Translations under genes and position numbers: made by a program
From: Citrobacter sedlakii NBRC 105722
GTDB taxonomy: Bacteria; Pseudomonadota; Gammaproteobacteria; Enterobacterales; Enterobacteriaceae
Assembly: GCF_000759835.1 (NCBI RefSeq)
Contig: NZ_BBNB01000001.1
Coordinates: 496,001-560,000 of the forward strand
Direction of reading: 5' to 3'
DNA: 64,000 nucleotides
The notes under the pieces: generated by a model
Databases searched by the model: none
Told to the model about the DNA's origin: nothing
What the model saw: the letters and a program-made list of their open reading frames with translations, nothing else
Shown here: positions 33,117 through 46,342 of the stretch, piece by piece
Layout of the letters: each line of letters starts with the position of its first letter
Position numbering within the stretch: position 1 is the stretch's first letter

Positions 33117-33488
33117 ATGACTATGTACGCAACGCTGGAAGAAGCCATTGACGCCGCCCGTGAAGAGTTTCTGGCTGACAATCCAGGCCTGGAACAAGAT
33201 GACGCCAGTGTCCAACAGTTCAACGTGCAAAAATATGTGCTTCAGGATGGCGACATCATGTGGCAGGTTGAATTTTTTGCCGACGAAGGCGAAGAAGGGG
33301 AATGTCTGCCGTTGCTCAGCGGTGAAGCCGCGCAAAGTGTTTTTGACGGCGATTATGATGAGATTGAAATCCGTCAGGAATGGCTGGAAGAAAATACGCT
33401 TCACGAATGGGATGAGGGTGAGTTTCAGCTTGAGCCGCCGCTGGATACCGAAGAAGGTCAGGCTGCGGCCGATGAGTGGGACGCGCGT
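33117..33488 (+). CDS. msyB: Acidic protein MsyB
   Basis: 124 aa from the second ATG of the cluster at 33114/33117, giving good spacing from GGGAG. Very rich in Asp and Glu (clusters EEGEEGE-like and a tail with DTEEGQAAADEWD). In E. coli, overproduction suppresses secY and secA export mutants, perhaps as a chaperone or nucleic-acid mimic; the mechanism is unknown. The stop codon TAA is 33489-33491. Convergent with yceK, with no gap. Confidence 0.94.
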
Positions 33489-33491
33489 TAA

Positions 33492-33710
33492 TTAATCATA
33501 GGGACCGTGATGCATGTCGAGCGGGAGCAGCAGGGTGTCAAACACCAGCGAGAACGGCAGATCGAGTATGGTAAGGTAGCGCCAGGCTGAATCCCGCACG
33601 TCCCATTGAACACCCGGATAGTACTGCCCCTGTCCGGGGATGGTCCGGCTGATGACGCTACCGCATCCAGACAACAGCATCACCATCATAGCCACCGCAA
33701 TGACGCACAT
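33492..33710 (-). CDS. yceK: YceK, small outer-membrane-type lipoprotein
   Basis: 72 aa, Shine-Dalgarno GGGAG before ATG 33710. Lipobox LSGC with Cys16, then Gly. DUF1375 family; contains the conserved YYPGVQWDVRDSAWRY and LPFSLVFDTLLLPLD stretches. E. coli YceK is 75 aa. Function unknown. It lies between msyB and opgH. Confidence 0.92.
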   Translation of the reverse strand: MCVIAVAMMVMLLSGCGSVISRTIPGQGQYYPGVQWDVRDSAWRYLTILDLPFSLVFDTLLLPLDMHHGPYD

Positions 33711-33738
33711 AATCTCCCTCCACCCTTATTCTTCGTGG

Positions 33739-33766
33739 AAAAAAATACCGGCGCAAGCCGGTATTT
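33739..33766 (-). terminator. Terminator of opgGH
   Basis: On the minus strand, ATACCGGC-TTGC-GCCGGTAT followed by a run of T. It lies about 50 bases after the opgH stop, between opgH and yceK. Confidence 0.75.
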
Positions 33767-33775
33767 AACACTGCA

Positions 33776-33808
33776 TGATGCCGGATACGCGAAGCAGCAT
33801 CCGGCAAC
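33776..33808. repeat. REP-like palindrome after opgH
   Basis: GATGCCGGATACGCG ... GCATCCGGCAA imperfect inverted repeat of the enteric REP type, right after the opgH stop and before its terminator. Confidence 0.7.
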
Positions 33809-33814
33809 AGCGCA

Positions 33815-38149
<4,335 letters not shown>

Positions 38150-39310
38150 ATGAATTCCGTACCCGCGCAGCGTGAATATTTTCTTGACTCCATCCGCGCC
38201 TGGCTGATGTTGTTGGGTATCCCTTTCCATATCTCGTTAATCTATTCCAGCCACACCTGGCACGTGAACAGCGCCGACTCGTCATGGTGGCTCACCGTGT
38301 TTAACGATTTTATCCATGCATTCCGTATGCAGGTTTTTTTCGTTATTTCAGGGTATTTTTCATACATGTTATTTTTGCGTTATCCGCTTAAACGCTGGTG
38401 GAAAGTGCGCGTTGAGCGGGTCGGCATTCCCATGCTGACCGCTATTCCGTTGCTGACGCTGCCGCAATTTATTATGTTGCAATATGTGAAAGGGAAAGCG
38501 GAAAACTGGCACACGCTCTCTTTGTATGACAAATATAATACGCTGGCGTGGGAGTTAATTTCACACCTGTGGTTTTTACTGGTTCTGATAATATTAACAA
38601 CCGTAAGCCTGTGGCTATTTAGTCTGCTGCGCAATAAATGGACAGCGGCGAATAAAATTCGTCTCACCACCCTTTCGATGTCAAAACTGACGCTGATCTT
38701 TTTATTCACCGGAGTCGGTTATGCGGCAATCAGACGAACGATTTTTAGTGTTTATCCGTCGATTCTCAGTGATGGCATGTTCAATTTCGTCGTCATGCAA
38801 ACGCTATTTTATGTGCCTTTCTTTCTCCTCGGCGCGCTGACGTTTATTTCGCCGGAACTCAAAGCGCTGTTCACCAGGCCGTCTCGGGGCTGCACGCTGG
38901 GCGCAGCCTTCGCCTTCGCGGCCTATCTGTTGAACCAGCGCTACGGCAGCGGCGACGCCTGGATGTACGAAACGGAGTACGTGATCACCATGGTGATGGG
39001 ACTGTGGATGGTTAACGTGGTGTTTTCATTAGGGCATCGCTTACTCAATTTTCAATCCGCCCGTGTGACTTACTTTGTTAATGCTTCGTTGTTTATCTAT
39101 CTGGTGCATCATCCGTTGACGCTGTTCTTTGGCGCGTATATTACCCCGCATATCACCTCCAATCTGCTCGGGTTCCTTTGCGGGCTGGTATTTGTGATAG
39201 GTATTGCGCTGGCGCTCTACGAAATTCATTTACGCATACCGCTGCTGAAGTTCCTTTTTTCGGGTAAGCCTGCGGTAAAACAGAGTAAAAACGCCAGCGT
39301 GGCGAATTAA
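38150..39310 (+). CDS. opgC: Glucan succinyltransferase OpgC
   Basis: 386 aa. Inner-membrane acyltransferase-3 protein with about ten membrane spans that adds succinyl groups to periplasmic glucans. Starts [23 protein letters not shown], where the RxW/R near the first helix and the following HISLIYSSH are typical. Converges on clsC with an 11-bp gap; its likely terminator lies inside clsC. Confidence 0.96.
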   Translation: MNSVPAQREYFLDSIRAWLMLLGIPFHISLIYSSHTWHVNSADSSWWLTVFNDFIHAFRMQVFFVISGYFSYMLFLRYPLKRWWKVRVERVGIPMLTAIPLLTLPQFIMLQYVKGKAENWHTLSLYDKYNTLAWELISHLWFLLVLIILTTVSLWLFSLLRNKWTAANKIRLTTLSMSKLTLIFLFTGVGYAAIRRTIFSVYPSILSDGMFNFVVMQTLFYVPFFLLGALTFISPELKALFTRPSRGCTLGAAFAFAAYLLNQRYGSGDAWMYETEYVITMVMGLWMVNVVFSLGHRLLNFQSARVTYFVNASLFIYLVHHPLTLFFGAYITPHITSNLLGFLCGLVFVIGIALALYEIHLRIPLLKFLFSGKPAVKQSKNASVAN

Positions 39311-39321
39311 AACCCGCCCGG

Positions 39322-40803
39322 TTACAGCAGCCATTCGACAGGCAAAATGGTCGCCAGTCGCACCAGAACCCGCTTCCAGAACCCGGTTGCGGGTTCTTTT
39401 TTTAGCACGACTTCCCGGTCGTTCTGGTGGTCGACCCAGTTAATGCGCCCCCAGCGATCGAGGCGCAACTGCCAGGCGGCGTTGCGCTGGCTTTCAGTAA
39501 AGCGCTTATGAATCAGGGTCGCCAGCGACTCGCTTTCGATAACAAATCCCATCTCGGTATTCAGCAGCGTCGAGCGCGGGTCAAAATTGAGAGAGCCGAT
39601 GAACACGTTGCGCCCGTCAATACTGAAGGTTTTAGCGTGCAGGCTGGAGCCGGAATTACCGGTCAACCCCCGATCGTGCACCACCGTTTCGTGCTCCCGG
39701 GTAGGCTTGAGTTCGTACAACTCGACGCCATAGCGCAACAGTTTTTTCCGCCAGCGGGCGTAACCGGCATGGACCACGGCAACATCATTGGCCGCCAACG
39801 AGTTCGTCAGAATCGCTATCCTGACGCCTTTTCTCACCAGTTGCAGCAGTTGAGCGACACCCGCCCGGGTCGGCACAAAATAGGCGGATATAATGTCAAT
39901 CCGCTCCTCGGGCGATCCCATCACGTCGAATAATCGCTGCGGCAACAGCGAGTGACGCTGCGCTTTTCCCTCTCCTTTTGCCGGATCATCGCTAAGCAGC
40001 CGGGTTTTCGCCCAAATCAGCGGGAGAGAGGCGTGTTCAAGCTGCGACATAAACTGGCTGGTTTCCAGCTTATGCAGATAACGGCGCGTGATCTCATCGT
40101 TATACCAGGATTCCGGAAGCTCTATCCGTTCAGTGATCTCTTGCTCGGAAAGCGAAAGCACAGACTTGAGCGTCGAAACCGATCCGCAGCGCCAATAGCG
40201 CTCGAAATCATCGGCAACATCCTGCACCACCGGGCCAATAGCCATTACGTCGAGATCGGAAAACAGCGGTTCCTGCCCGGCGCCAAAATAGGCATCGCCA
40301 ACGTTACGCCCGCCGACCAGCGTCACAACGCCATCCACGGTGAAGCTTTTATTATGCATCCGGCGGTTAAGTCTGGCGAAATCGGTCAGATAGCCCAGCG
40401 CCCGCAGCATGCGAAAGGAGAAAGGATTAAACAGGCGGACTTCAATATTCGGATGGCCGTCAAGCAGTTGCAGCGTATCGTCAAGGCCAGGCGTGTTGTT
40501 ATCGTCCAGCAGCAGGCGGACGTGAACCCCGCGTCTCGCCGCCGCCAGCAGGACTGCGAACAGGAGTCGCCCTGACATATCATTTTCCCAGATGTAATAC
40601 TGGATATCGAGCGTACGCTCCGCCATTTCGGCCAGCCGATAACGGGCGGCAAACGCATCAAGGCTGTCGTCCAGCGCCAGGATGCCGCACTTCCCCGGAT
40701 GACGCTCACATACAGGGATAATGGCATACGCGAGCCGGGTCAACTCATTCGTCGCCTTGTTGGGTGAGTAAACGCTGGTAAAGTCGGGTAGTTTCTTCGT
40801 CAT
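39322..40803 (-). CDS. clsC: Cardiolipin synthase C
   Basis: 493 aa from the ATG at 40803. Phospholipase D superfamily; makes cardiolipin from phosphatidylglycerol and phosphatidylethanolamine. Two HKD motifs are intact: HNKSFTVDG near residue 160 and HAKTFSIDG near 395. It starts inside ymdB, overlapping it by 59 bases in another frame. In E. coli ClsC activity rises when YmdB is co-expressed, matching this coupling. The E. coli protein is annotated about 20 residues shorter at the N-terminus. Confidence 0.95.
   Translation of the reverse strand: MTKKLPDFTSVYSPNKATNELTRLAYAIIPVCERHPGKCGILALDDSLDAFAARYRLAEMAERTLDIQYYIWENDMSGRLLFAVLLAAARRGVHVRLLLDDNNTPGLDDTLQLLDGHPNIEVRLFNPFSFRMLRALGYLTDFARLNRRMHNKSFTVDGVVTLVGGRNVGDAYFGAGQEPLFSDLDVMAIGPVVQDVADDFERYWRCGSVSTLKSVLSLSEQEITERIELPESWYNDEITRRYLHKLETSQFMSQLEHASLPLIWAKTRLLSDDPAKGEGKAQRHSLLPQRLFDVMGSPEERIDIISAYFVPTRAGVAQLLQLVRKGVRIAILTNSLAANDVAVVHAGYARWRKKLLRYGVELYELKPTREHETVVHDRGLTGNSGSSLHAKTFSIDGRNVFIGSLNFDPRSTLLNTEMGFVIESESLATLIHKRFTESQRNAAWQLRLDRWGRINWVDHQNDREVVLKKEPATGFWKRVLVRLATILPVEWLL
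39379..39403 (+). terminator. opgC terminator inside the 3' end of clsC
   Basis: On the plus strand GAACCC (39379-39384), loop GGTTGC, GGGTTC (39391-39396), then seven T. It lies 69 bases after the opgC stop and within clsC, where on the other strand it encodes the Lys-Lys-Glu-Pro segment. Confidence 0.75.
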
Positions 40804-41278
40804 AACAGACAAAGTATATCTGCTCCGGTGAAGCGCGACGGGTGATGAAGTCTGAAACTGTGTTCACCGCAATTTCTGCCGCCGCCGCCCGTGGATAGCC
40901 ATAGACGCCAGTGCTGATGGCCGGAAAGGCAATCGACTGATACCCATTCACCAGCGCCAGATTCAGACTGTTGAAGTAAGCGTCGTGCAGCAGTTGCGCT
41001 TCATTATGTTCACCGCCGCGCCAGACCGGGCCGACCGTATGTATCACCGCCTTCGCCGGTAGACGTCCTGCAGCGGTAATGACCGCGTGTCCGGTTGGAC
41101 AATCGCCCTGCTGTTGCCGGACCTTCATGCAGGCCTCCAGCAGTTCCGGACCGGCTGCACGGTGAATGGCTCCATCAACCCCGCCGCCGCCCATCAGCGA
41201 CGCGTTAGCGGCGTTAACGATCACATCAACAGCGACGGTGGTGATATCGCCGTGAATAACATGAATACGCGTTTCCAT
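40745..41278 (-). CDS. ymdB: O-acetyl-ADP-ribose deacetylase YmdB
   Basis: 177 aa from the ATG at 41278 (GGAGAACCT ahead). Macrodomain protein that removes acetyl from O-acetyl-ADP-ribose; in E. coli it also binds and inhibits RNase III and affects biofilm. The active-site residues Asn25, Asp35 (in [11 protein letters not shown]) and Tyr126 (STGVYGYP) are all present. Upstream of and overlapping clsC. Confidence 0.96.
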   Translation of the reverse strand: METRIHVIHGDITTVAVDVIVNAANASLMGGGGVDGAIHRAAGPELLEACMKVRQQQGDCPTGHAVITAAGRLPAKAVIHTVGPVWRGGEHNEAQLLHDAYFNSLNLALVNGYQSIAFPAISTGVYGYPRAAAAEIAVNTVSDFITRRASPEQIYFVCYDEETTRLYQRLLTQQGDE

Positions 41279-41367
41279 AGGTTCTCCTTGCAGAACGTTC
41301 TTTTTCAAGTGTACAGCAGGCTACCCAGTGAAATCGCCTTTTTCGTGCAGAGATTCCGTTGTCATTG

Positions 41368-41691
41368 TTAACGGTAATTGATGTTCATCACCGCGAGCGT
41401 TTTGTTTTTATCAATGTACTGCATGTTGACAGACGCGATCTGTTTAAAATGGTGAGGGGCGTTGATCAATTCCTGTGGTGAATAGTACTGAGTGTGGATT
41501 TGCCCTCCGCGATTGCAGGACAGCGCAAAGCGGTGTTGAACGCGATCCACCTCGCATGGCGGCTCGACAATCTGACCGGTAAAACGTATGACGCCCCCCT
41601 GGTGGTCTGCATCAGCTATCGCGACGGCGGAAAAGAGAGAAAAGAGACTAAGAGTTAAAACGGTTTTTAGTACAGTGACAGAAAGCTGCAT
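41368..41691 (-). CDS. ymdA: YmdA-like small exported protein
   Basis: 107 aa from the ATG at 41691 (GAGGAA at good spacing; an upstream in-frame ATG at 41712 is less likely). Signal peptide of about 25 residues, then GGVIRFTGQIVEPPCEVDR, which resembles the N-terminal strand of type 1 pilin-like domains; two cysteines could form a disulfide. The symbol rests on position between csgC and ymdB as in E. coli. Function unknown; a minor surface or curli-linked role is only a guess. Confidence 0.7.
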   Translation of the reverse strand: MQLSVTVLKTVLTLSLFSLFSAVAIADADHQGGVIRFTGQIVEPPCEVDRVQHRFALSCNRGGQIHTQYYSPQELINAPHHFKQIASVNMQYIDKNKTLAVMNINYR

Positions 41692-41843
41692 CGTAATTTC
41701 CTCAATGATCATTCATCCTTGAGGGTTATGTTTTCCCTTACTGCTGCGATTGCCGGGTACGGGAGTAACGCCATCTGCGTTACTCTATTCATAGTCCAGC
41801 AAACTCACCTCCGCCACTCAAAAATGTACAAATAATCAGCAAT

Positions 41844-42176
41844 TTATGACGATGTCGCAGAGGGCGGCCATTGTTGTGATAAATGCAGTGACTGTCCGTC
41901 AGAAACAGTAACAACTATTTTAACGGTGTCCTGTGGTGAAATAGTTAAGCTCAGTTTCGTCAAATCAATGGCTTGATTAGCTGGTAAAGAAAGCGTCTTT
42001 TTTTGCGTTGACTGGCTTCGCCCGGCGAGGCCTTCCCGAAGGGTCAAAATTTGTATCTGGCAGAGACAGGGTTGCGTCAATGTGACCTGCGGAATAATGG
42101 TGTACATCTCGCCTTGCTGATGGGTGGAAAAGGTGATCTGGCTGGACAAGGCGGCCAGAAGAAGAACCGTTTGCAT
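41844..42176 (-). CDS. csgC: Curli assembly protein CsgC
   Basis: 110 aa, same as E. coli. Periplasmic Ig-fold protein that stops CsgA from forming amyloid before secretion. Signal peptide at the start (MQTVLLLAALSSQ) and the conserved CLCQIQ redox-like motif. It begins only 11 bases after the csgBA terminator, so it depends on read-through or its own promoter. Confidence 0.95.
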   Translation of the reverse strand: MQTVLLLAALSSQITFSTHQQGEMYTIIPQVTLTQPCLCQIQILTLREGLAGRSQSTQKKTLSLPANQAIDLTKLSLTISPQDTVKIVVTVSDGQSLHLSQQWPPSATSS

Positions 42177-42187
42177 AGAGACCTCGC

Positions 42188-42213
42188 AAAAAAAACAGGG
42201 CTTACGCCCTGTT
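42188..42213 (-). terminator. Terminator between csgA and csgC
   Basis: On the minus strand ACAGGGC-GTAA-GCCCTGT followed by eight T. It comes about 23 bases after the csgA stop and ends just before the csgC start. Confidence 0.85.
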
Positions 42214-42235
42214 TATTGTTCAGCGACTGGCTGAA

Positions 42236-42694
42236 TCAGTATTGGTTGGCCGTCGCGTTGTTGCCAAAGCCAGCCTGTGACACCAGCACGCTGGAATCAG
42301 ACGCCGTCTGGTTCACCAGCGCAGCGTTCTGCCCACCATACTGGCTGACAGTAATATCCGAGTTTTTGGCGTTCCACTGATCGATGGTCGCGTTGTTACG
42401 GAATCCACTCTGGGTCAGATCGATGGTGCTGTTGTCAGCCCCCTGGCCGACGTCGGCGCCGTTAGCAACGCCATTTTGATGAATAGTGGTATCCGATTTA
42501 CGCGCATCGCTTTGCAGAGCAAGCGCAGCGTTATTCACCCCGGACTGATAGATGCTCAGGGTCGATTCCGGGCCAGAGCTGTTACCGTTGCCGCCGCCGT
42601 GATTACCGCCGCCACCCCATTGTGGAACGGAACCCGCCAGCGCACTGCCAGAAACGACGATTGCTGCAAATGCTGCCACTTGTACAAGTTTCAT
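42236..42694 (-). CDS. csgA: Major curlin subunit CsgA
   Basis: 152 aa. Secreted amyloid subunit of curli. Signal peptide (20 aa), N-terminal secretion segment with the GGGGNHGG run, then five imperfect repeats of about 22 residues with the S-X5-Q-X-G-X-N-X-A pattern and conserved Gln/Asn stacks; ends FGNNATANQY. Repeat details are closer to Salmonella AgfA than to E. coli CsgA. Nucleated by CsgB, encoded just upstream. Confidence 0.97.
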   Translation of the reverse strand: MKLVQVAAFAAIVVSGSALAGSVPQWGGGGNHGGGNGNSSGPESTLSIYQSGVNNAALALQSDARKSDTTIHQNGVANGADVGQGADNSTIDLTQSGFRNNATIDQWNAKNSDITVSQYGGQNAALVNQTASDSSVLVSQAGFGNNATANQY

Positions 42695-42734
42695 GGTAAA
42701 CCCCCATCGGATTGATTTAATTGCCGCTCAGGTA

Positions 42735-43190
42735 TTAGCGTTGAGTCACGCGAATAGCCATATGCGACTGTCTCTGCACAACAACTGCTGATTTCTGCGT
42801 ACCGTATTGCGTAATATTCGCTTTATTACCCGAGCCTTTCTGGATAATCATCGCGCTATTGCCGTATTGATTTTGCGAAATACTGGCATCATTGCCCTGT
42901 CCCGTCTGATCGATATAAGCAATGTTATACGCACCGGACTGTTCCACCTTTGCGCGGTTATTTCCGCCTTCTTGCGAAATAACCGATAAAAGTTTAGATC
43001 CCTGCTGGCGTATCTTTGCATTGTTCTCCGTACCGACCTGACCAATTATGGCAGCCTGATTAAATGAAGATTTGCTTAATTCATTCACCGCAAAGTTATA
43101 TTCCGAACCAGCTAAGTCATAACTGGTCGCGGTGGCAATCCCAGGCGCGCCCAGCATTGTTAATATCGCAAATAAGACTGTCTTCTTCAT
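42735..43190 (-). CDS. csgB: Curlin nucleator CsgB
   Basis: 151 aa. Minor curlin that anchors to the outer membrane and starts CsgA polymerisation. Signal peptide of 21 residues, then five repeats of the Q-X-G-X-N-X-A type; the last repeat is basic (VVQRQSHMAIRVTQR), the usual surface-attachment part. First gene of csgBAC, activated by CsgD. Confidence 0.97.
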   Translation of the reverse strand: MKKTVLFAILTMLGAPGIATATSYDLAGSEYNFAVNELSKSSFNQAAIIGQVGTENNAKIRQQGSKLLSVISQEGGNNRAKVEQSGAYNIAYIDQTGQGNDASISQNQYGNSAMIIQKGSGNKANITQYGTQKSAVVVQRQSHMAIRVTQR

Positions 43191-43951
43191 GTTATCACCC
43201 TGGACCTGGCGTTATATCAATTCAATAATACCCGCAGGGATTATTGTTAACGCCAAACCTAATTTGTTAACGCCGCGTTACGATGAAGAGTATGTCCGGG
43301 GAAACATTTTAAATAACTCACCCACCAGTTGTATTTTGTTATCCTCGCTCACACCAAAGTATGAATTCGCATTGCGTCGGGTGTTTTGCTCCGTAGATTA
43401 TTTTTTGCTTCATTTCGGCACCCTGAATGGTGCTGGCATTCATCGCTCTGGTGATCCCATTACTGGCGTTGTAAACCGTTAGGCGCAGAAAAAGCTGAAC
43501 AAGTCGTACAGGCCCGCCGTTTTTCTGTGGTTTACGTTGATCGGCAAGCGCGATCGTCAAAATGGAATTGACGCAGAGAGAAAAAATCCGTCATATCCGA
43601 ATTAATATCATTATAAAACAAAGTATTAAGTTAATTTGTATGATTTTTTAAATGTGTGCAATTATTTTCCCCTGTACAACTTTCCTCTCAATTCTGAACG
43701 TATAATTCAGGACTAAATCATAAATTAATATATAATTTTACATCTTGTTACACGTTTAACACTTGCTTTAAGATTTGTAATAGCTAGATTGAAATCCAGC
43801 AGTCATTCATTGGTATTACTATTTTGTCCCATTCGGGCTGATTCTACTCTTTTTCTACACACAGCAGTGCAACATCTGTCAGTACTTCTGGTGCCTTCAA
43901 TTTTTATCAGGCAGCTGTCAGATGTGCGACTAATAAAAGTGGGGTTTCATC
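43191..43951. promoter_or_regulatory. csgB / csgD intergenic control region and csgD leader
   Basis: 761 bp without a credible gene, AT-rich especially at 43560-43790. It separates the divergent curli operons and in E. coli is bound by OmpR, IHF, H-NS, CpxR, RstA, MlrA and others. The last about 148 bases (43804-43951) match the E. coli csgD 5' leader, including CAGCAGTGCAACATCTGTCA and GCAGCTGTCAG, the segments paired by several small RNAs (OmrA/B, McaS and others). The csgD -10 region is probably in TAATAGCTAGATT (43778-43790). Confidence 0.8.
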
Positions 43952-44602
43952 ATGTTTAATGAAGTCCATAGTATTCATAGTCCTACATTATTGTTAATAA
44001 CCAAACCTTCCCTGCAGGCAACAGCTTTATTGCAACATTTAAAGCAGTCGCTGGCGATAAACGGGAAACTGCATAATATACAGCGTTCTCTGGAAGATAT
44101 TTCGTCTAACGGTATTGTGTTAGTGGATATGATGGAAGCGGATAAGAAGCTTATTCACTATTGGCAGGATAATTTAAGCAGGAAAAACAACGCGATAAAA
44201 ACGCTCTTATTAAACACGCCTGACGAATATCCTTTCCGGGATATCGAAAGCTGGCCGCATATTAACGGTGTGTTTTACGTCTCCGACGATCAAGAACGCG
44301 TGGTGCACGGTCTGCAGTGTATTCTGCGGGGCGAATGCTATTTTTCGCAGAAACTGGCCAGTTACCTCATTACCCATTCCGGTCATTACCGCTATAACGG
44401 TACCGAGTCAACGCTGCTAACGCATCGTGAAAAAGAGATCCTCAACAAGCTACGAATTGGCGCTTCTAATATCGAAATCGCCCGCTCATTGTTCATCAGT
44501 GAAAACACGGTGAAAACGCATCTTTATAATCTTTTCAAAAAGATAGCTGTTAAAAACCGGACTCAGGCGGTGTCGTGGGCAAACGATAACCTCAGGCGAT
44601 AG
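43952..44602 (+). CDS. csgD: Curli and biofilm master regulator CsgD
   Basis: 216 aa. LuxR/FixJ-type regulator that activates csgBAC and, through diguanylate cyclases, cellulose. N-terminal atypical receiver-like domain with Asp59 (VLVDM), C-terminal helix-turn-helix at about 150-210 (LTHREKEILNKLRIGASN, then SENTVKTHL). Three bases before csgE. Expression depends on the long control region upstream and its sRNA-targeted leader. Confidence 0.97.
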   Translation: MFNEVHSIHSPTLLLITKPSLQATALLQHLKQSLAINGKLHNIQRSLEDISSNGIVLVDMMEADKKLIHYWQDNLSRKNNAIKTLLLNTPDEYPFRDIESWPHINGVFYVSDDQERVVHGLQCILRGECYFSQKLASYLITHSGHYRYNGTESTLLTHREKEILNKLRIGASNIEIARSLFISENTVKTHLYNLFKKIAVKNRTQAVSWANDNLRR

Positions 44603-44605
44603 CCC

Positions 44606-44995
44606 ATGAAACGCGCAATAACCTGGCTGATTATCGCACACCTTTTGCTTGCTAACGCGAACCTACAGGCTGTTGAAGTGGAAGTGCCCGGCCTGATCAC
44701 GGACCATACCGTTTCGTCTGTCGGGCACGATTTTTATCGCGCATTCAGCGAAAAATGGGAAAGCGAGTATACAGGCAATTTAACCATTAACGAGCGTCCC
44801 AGCGCGCGCTGGGGAAGCTGGATCACCATAACGGTTAATCAGGACGTTATTTTTCATATTTTTTTATTTCCAACGAAAAGAGATTTTGAAAAAACGGTGG
44901 TCTTTGCCCTTGCGCAAACGGAAGAAGCGTTAAACCGTCGGCAAATAGATAAAACGCTATTGAGCACCAGCGATTTAACACACGATGAATTCTAA
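44606..44995 (+). CDS. csgE: Curli secretion specificity factor CsgE
   Basis: 129 aa. Periplasmic protein that caps the CsgG channel and selects CsgA. Signal peptide [26 protein letters not shown], mature part starting [13 protein letters not shown]. Full length; second gene of csgDEFG. Confidence 0.96.
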   Translation: MKRAITWLIIAHLLLANANLQAVEVEVPGLITDHTVSSVGHDFYRAFSEKWESEYTGNLTINERPSARWGSWITITVNQDVIFHIFLFPTKRDFEKTVVFALAQTEEALNRRQIDKTLLSTSDLTHDEF

Positions 44996-45020
44996 ATAAC
45001 TTTCTTGTCCGGAGGCTGTC

Positions 45021-45437
45021 ATGTCTGTCAAACATGCAGTAGTTGCATTCATGCTTATTTCACCCTTAAGTTGGGCCGGAAATATGACATTTCAATTCCG
45101 TAATCCCAATTTTGGTGGAAACCCTAATAACGGTTCTTTTTTACTGAACAGCGCACAGGCGCAGAATTCATACAAAGACCCAAGTTATGATGATGATTTC
45201 GGAATAGAAACGCCGTCCGCGCTGGATAATTTCACGCAGGCAATTCAGTCGCAAATTTTAGGTGGCTTACTTACCAATATCAATACCGGTAAGCCCGGAA
45301 GAATGGTGACCAACGATTTTATTGTGGATATCGCCAACCGGGATGGGCAATTGCAGCTAAACGTCACGGACCGAAAAACAGGCAAAACCTCGACCATCGA
45401 AGTGTCAGGTTTACAGTCGCAATCCACCGACTTCTAG
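45021..45437 (+). CDS. csgF: Curli assembly factor CsgF
   Basis: 138 aa. Exported through CsgG and needed to hold CsgB at the cell surface. Signal peptide ends SWAG; mature N-terminus [17 protein letters not shown] is the part that lines a second constriction in the CsgG pore. Shine-Dalgarno GGAGG. Confidence 0.96.
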   Translation: MSVKHAVVAFMLISPLSWAGNMTFQFRNPNFGGNPNNGSFLLNSAQAQNSYKDPSYDDDFGIETPSALDNFTQAIQSQILGGLLTNINTGKPGRMVTNDFIVDIANRDGQLQLNVTDRKTGKTSTIEVSGLQSQSTDF

Positions 45438-45462
45438 GCATTAGCCGCGTAAGGAATTCATC

Positions 45463-46296
45463 ATGCAGCGCTTAATAATTTTGATCGCCGTGACATTGCT
45501 CAGCGGGTGTTTAACCGCGCCGCCAAAAGAAGCGGCGAAGCCGACATTAATGCCCCGTGCGCAGAGCTATAAGGACTTAACGCATTTACCTGCGCCCACC
45601 GGCAAAATCTACGTCTCGGTCTATAACATTCAGGATGAAACCGGTCAGTTTAAACCCTACCCGGCCAGTAACTTTTCCACCGCGGTCCCCCAGAGCGCCA
45701 CTGCAATGCTGGTAACGGCCTTAAAGGATTCCCGCTGGTTTATCCCGCTTGAGCGCCAGGGGCTGCAGAATCTGCTTAACGAACGCAAGATCATTCGCGC
45801 CGCACAGGAAAACGGTACCGTCGCGATCAATAACCGGATCCCGCTTCAGTCGTTAACCGCCGCGAATATTATGGTTGAAGGTTCGATTATCGGCTATGAG
45901 AGTAACGTAAAGTCGGGCGGCGCGGGGGCGCGCTATTTTGGTATTGGCGCCGATACGCAGTATCAGTTGGATCAGATTGCCGTGAATCTGCGGGTGGTTA
46001 ACGTCAGCACCGGCGAGATCCTCTCCTCTGTTAATACCAGCAAGACGATTTTGTCTTATGAAGTCCAGGCGGGCGTATTCCGCTTCATTGACTATCAGCG
46101 GTTGCTGGAGGGCGAAATCGGCTATACCTCCAATGAACCGGTGATGCTGTGTCTGATGTCAGCTATAGAGACCGGCGTCATTTTCCTGATAAACGATGGC
46201 ATCGACCGTGGGCTTTGGGATTTGCAGAATAAAGCGGAGAGGCAGAATGATATTCTGGTGAAATATCGACATATGTCGGTACCGCCAGAGTCATGA
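45463..46296 (+). CDS. csgG: Curli secretion channel CsgG
   Basis: 277 aa. Outer-membrane lipoprotein that forms the nonameric pore for curli subunits. Lipobox LSGC with Cys16. The constriction motif Tyr-Asn-Phe of E. coli corresponds to the YPASNFSTAVPQSAT segment; the transmembrane hairpins around GYESNVKSGGAGARYFGIG are conserved. Last gene of csgDEFG. Confidence 0.97.
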   Translation: MQRLIILIAVTLLSGCLTAPPKEAAKPTLMPRAQSYKDLTHLPAPTGKIYVSVYNIQDETGQFKPYPASNFSTAVPQSATAMLVTALKDSRWFIPLERQGLQNLLNERKIIRAAQENGTVAINNRIPLQSLTAANIMVEGSIIGYESNVKSGGAGARYFGIGADTQYQLDQIAVNLRVVNVSTGEILSSVNTSKTILSYEVQAGVFRFIDYQRLLEGEIGYTSNEPVMLCLMSAIETGVIFLINDGIDRGLWDLQNKAERQNDILVKYRHMSVPPES

Positions 46297-46322
46297 TGAA
46301 CATTTCACTGTCGGATGACAGC

Positions 46323-46342
46323 GCAGCGCCATCAGGCGCTGC
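46323..46342. terminator. Hairpin between csgG and ycdZ
   Basis: GCAGCGCC-ATCA-GGCGCTGC, perfect eight-base arms in the convergent gap, with only a short T-rich tail (TCATTT) on the plus side. Likely end of the csgDEFG transcript. Confidence 0.55.

Noticed and set aside
42236..43190. Tandem repeats in csgA and csgB as a possible CRISPR or satellite
   Set aside because: They are in-frame curlin amyloid repeats with no regular DNA repeat-spacer structure.
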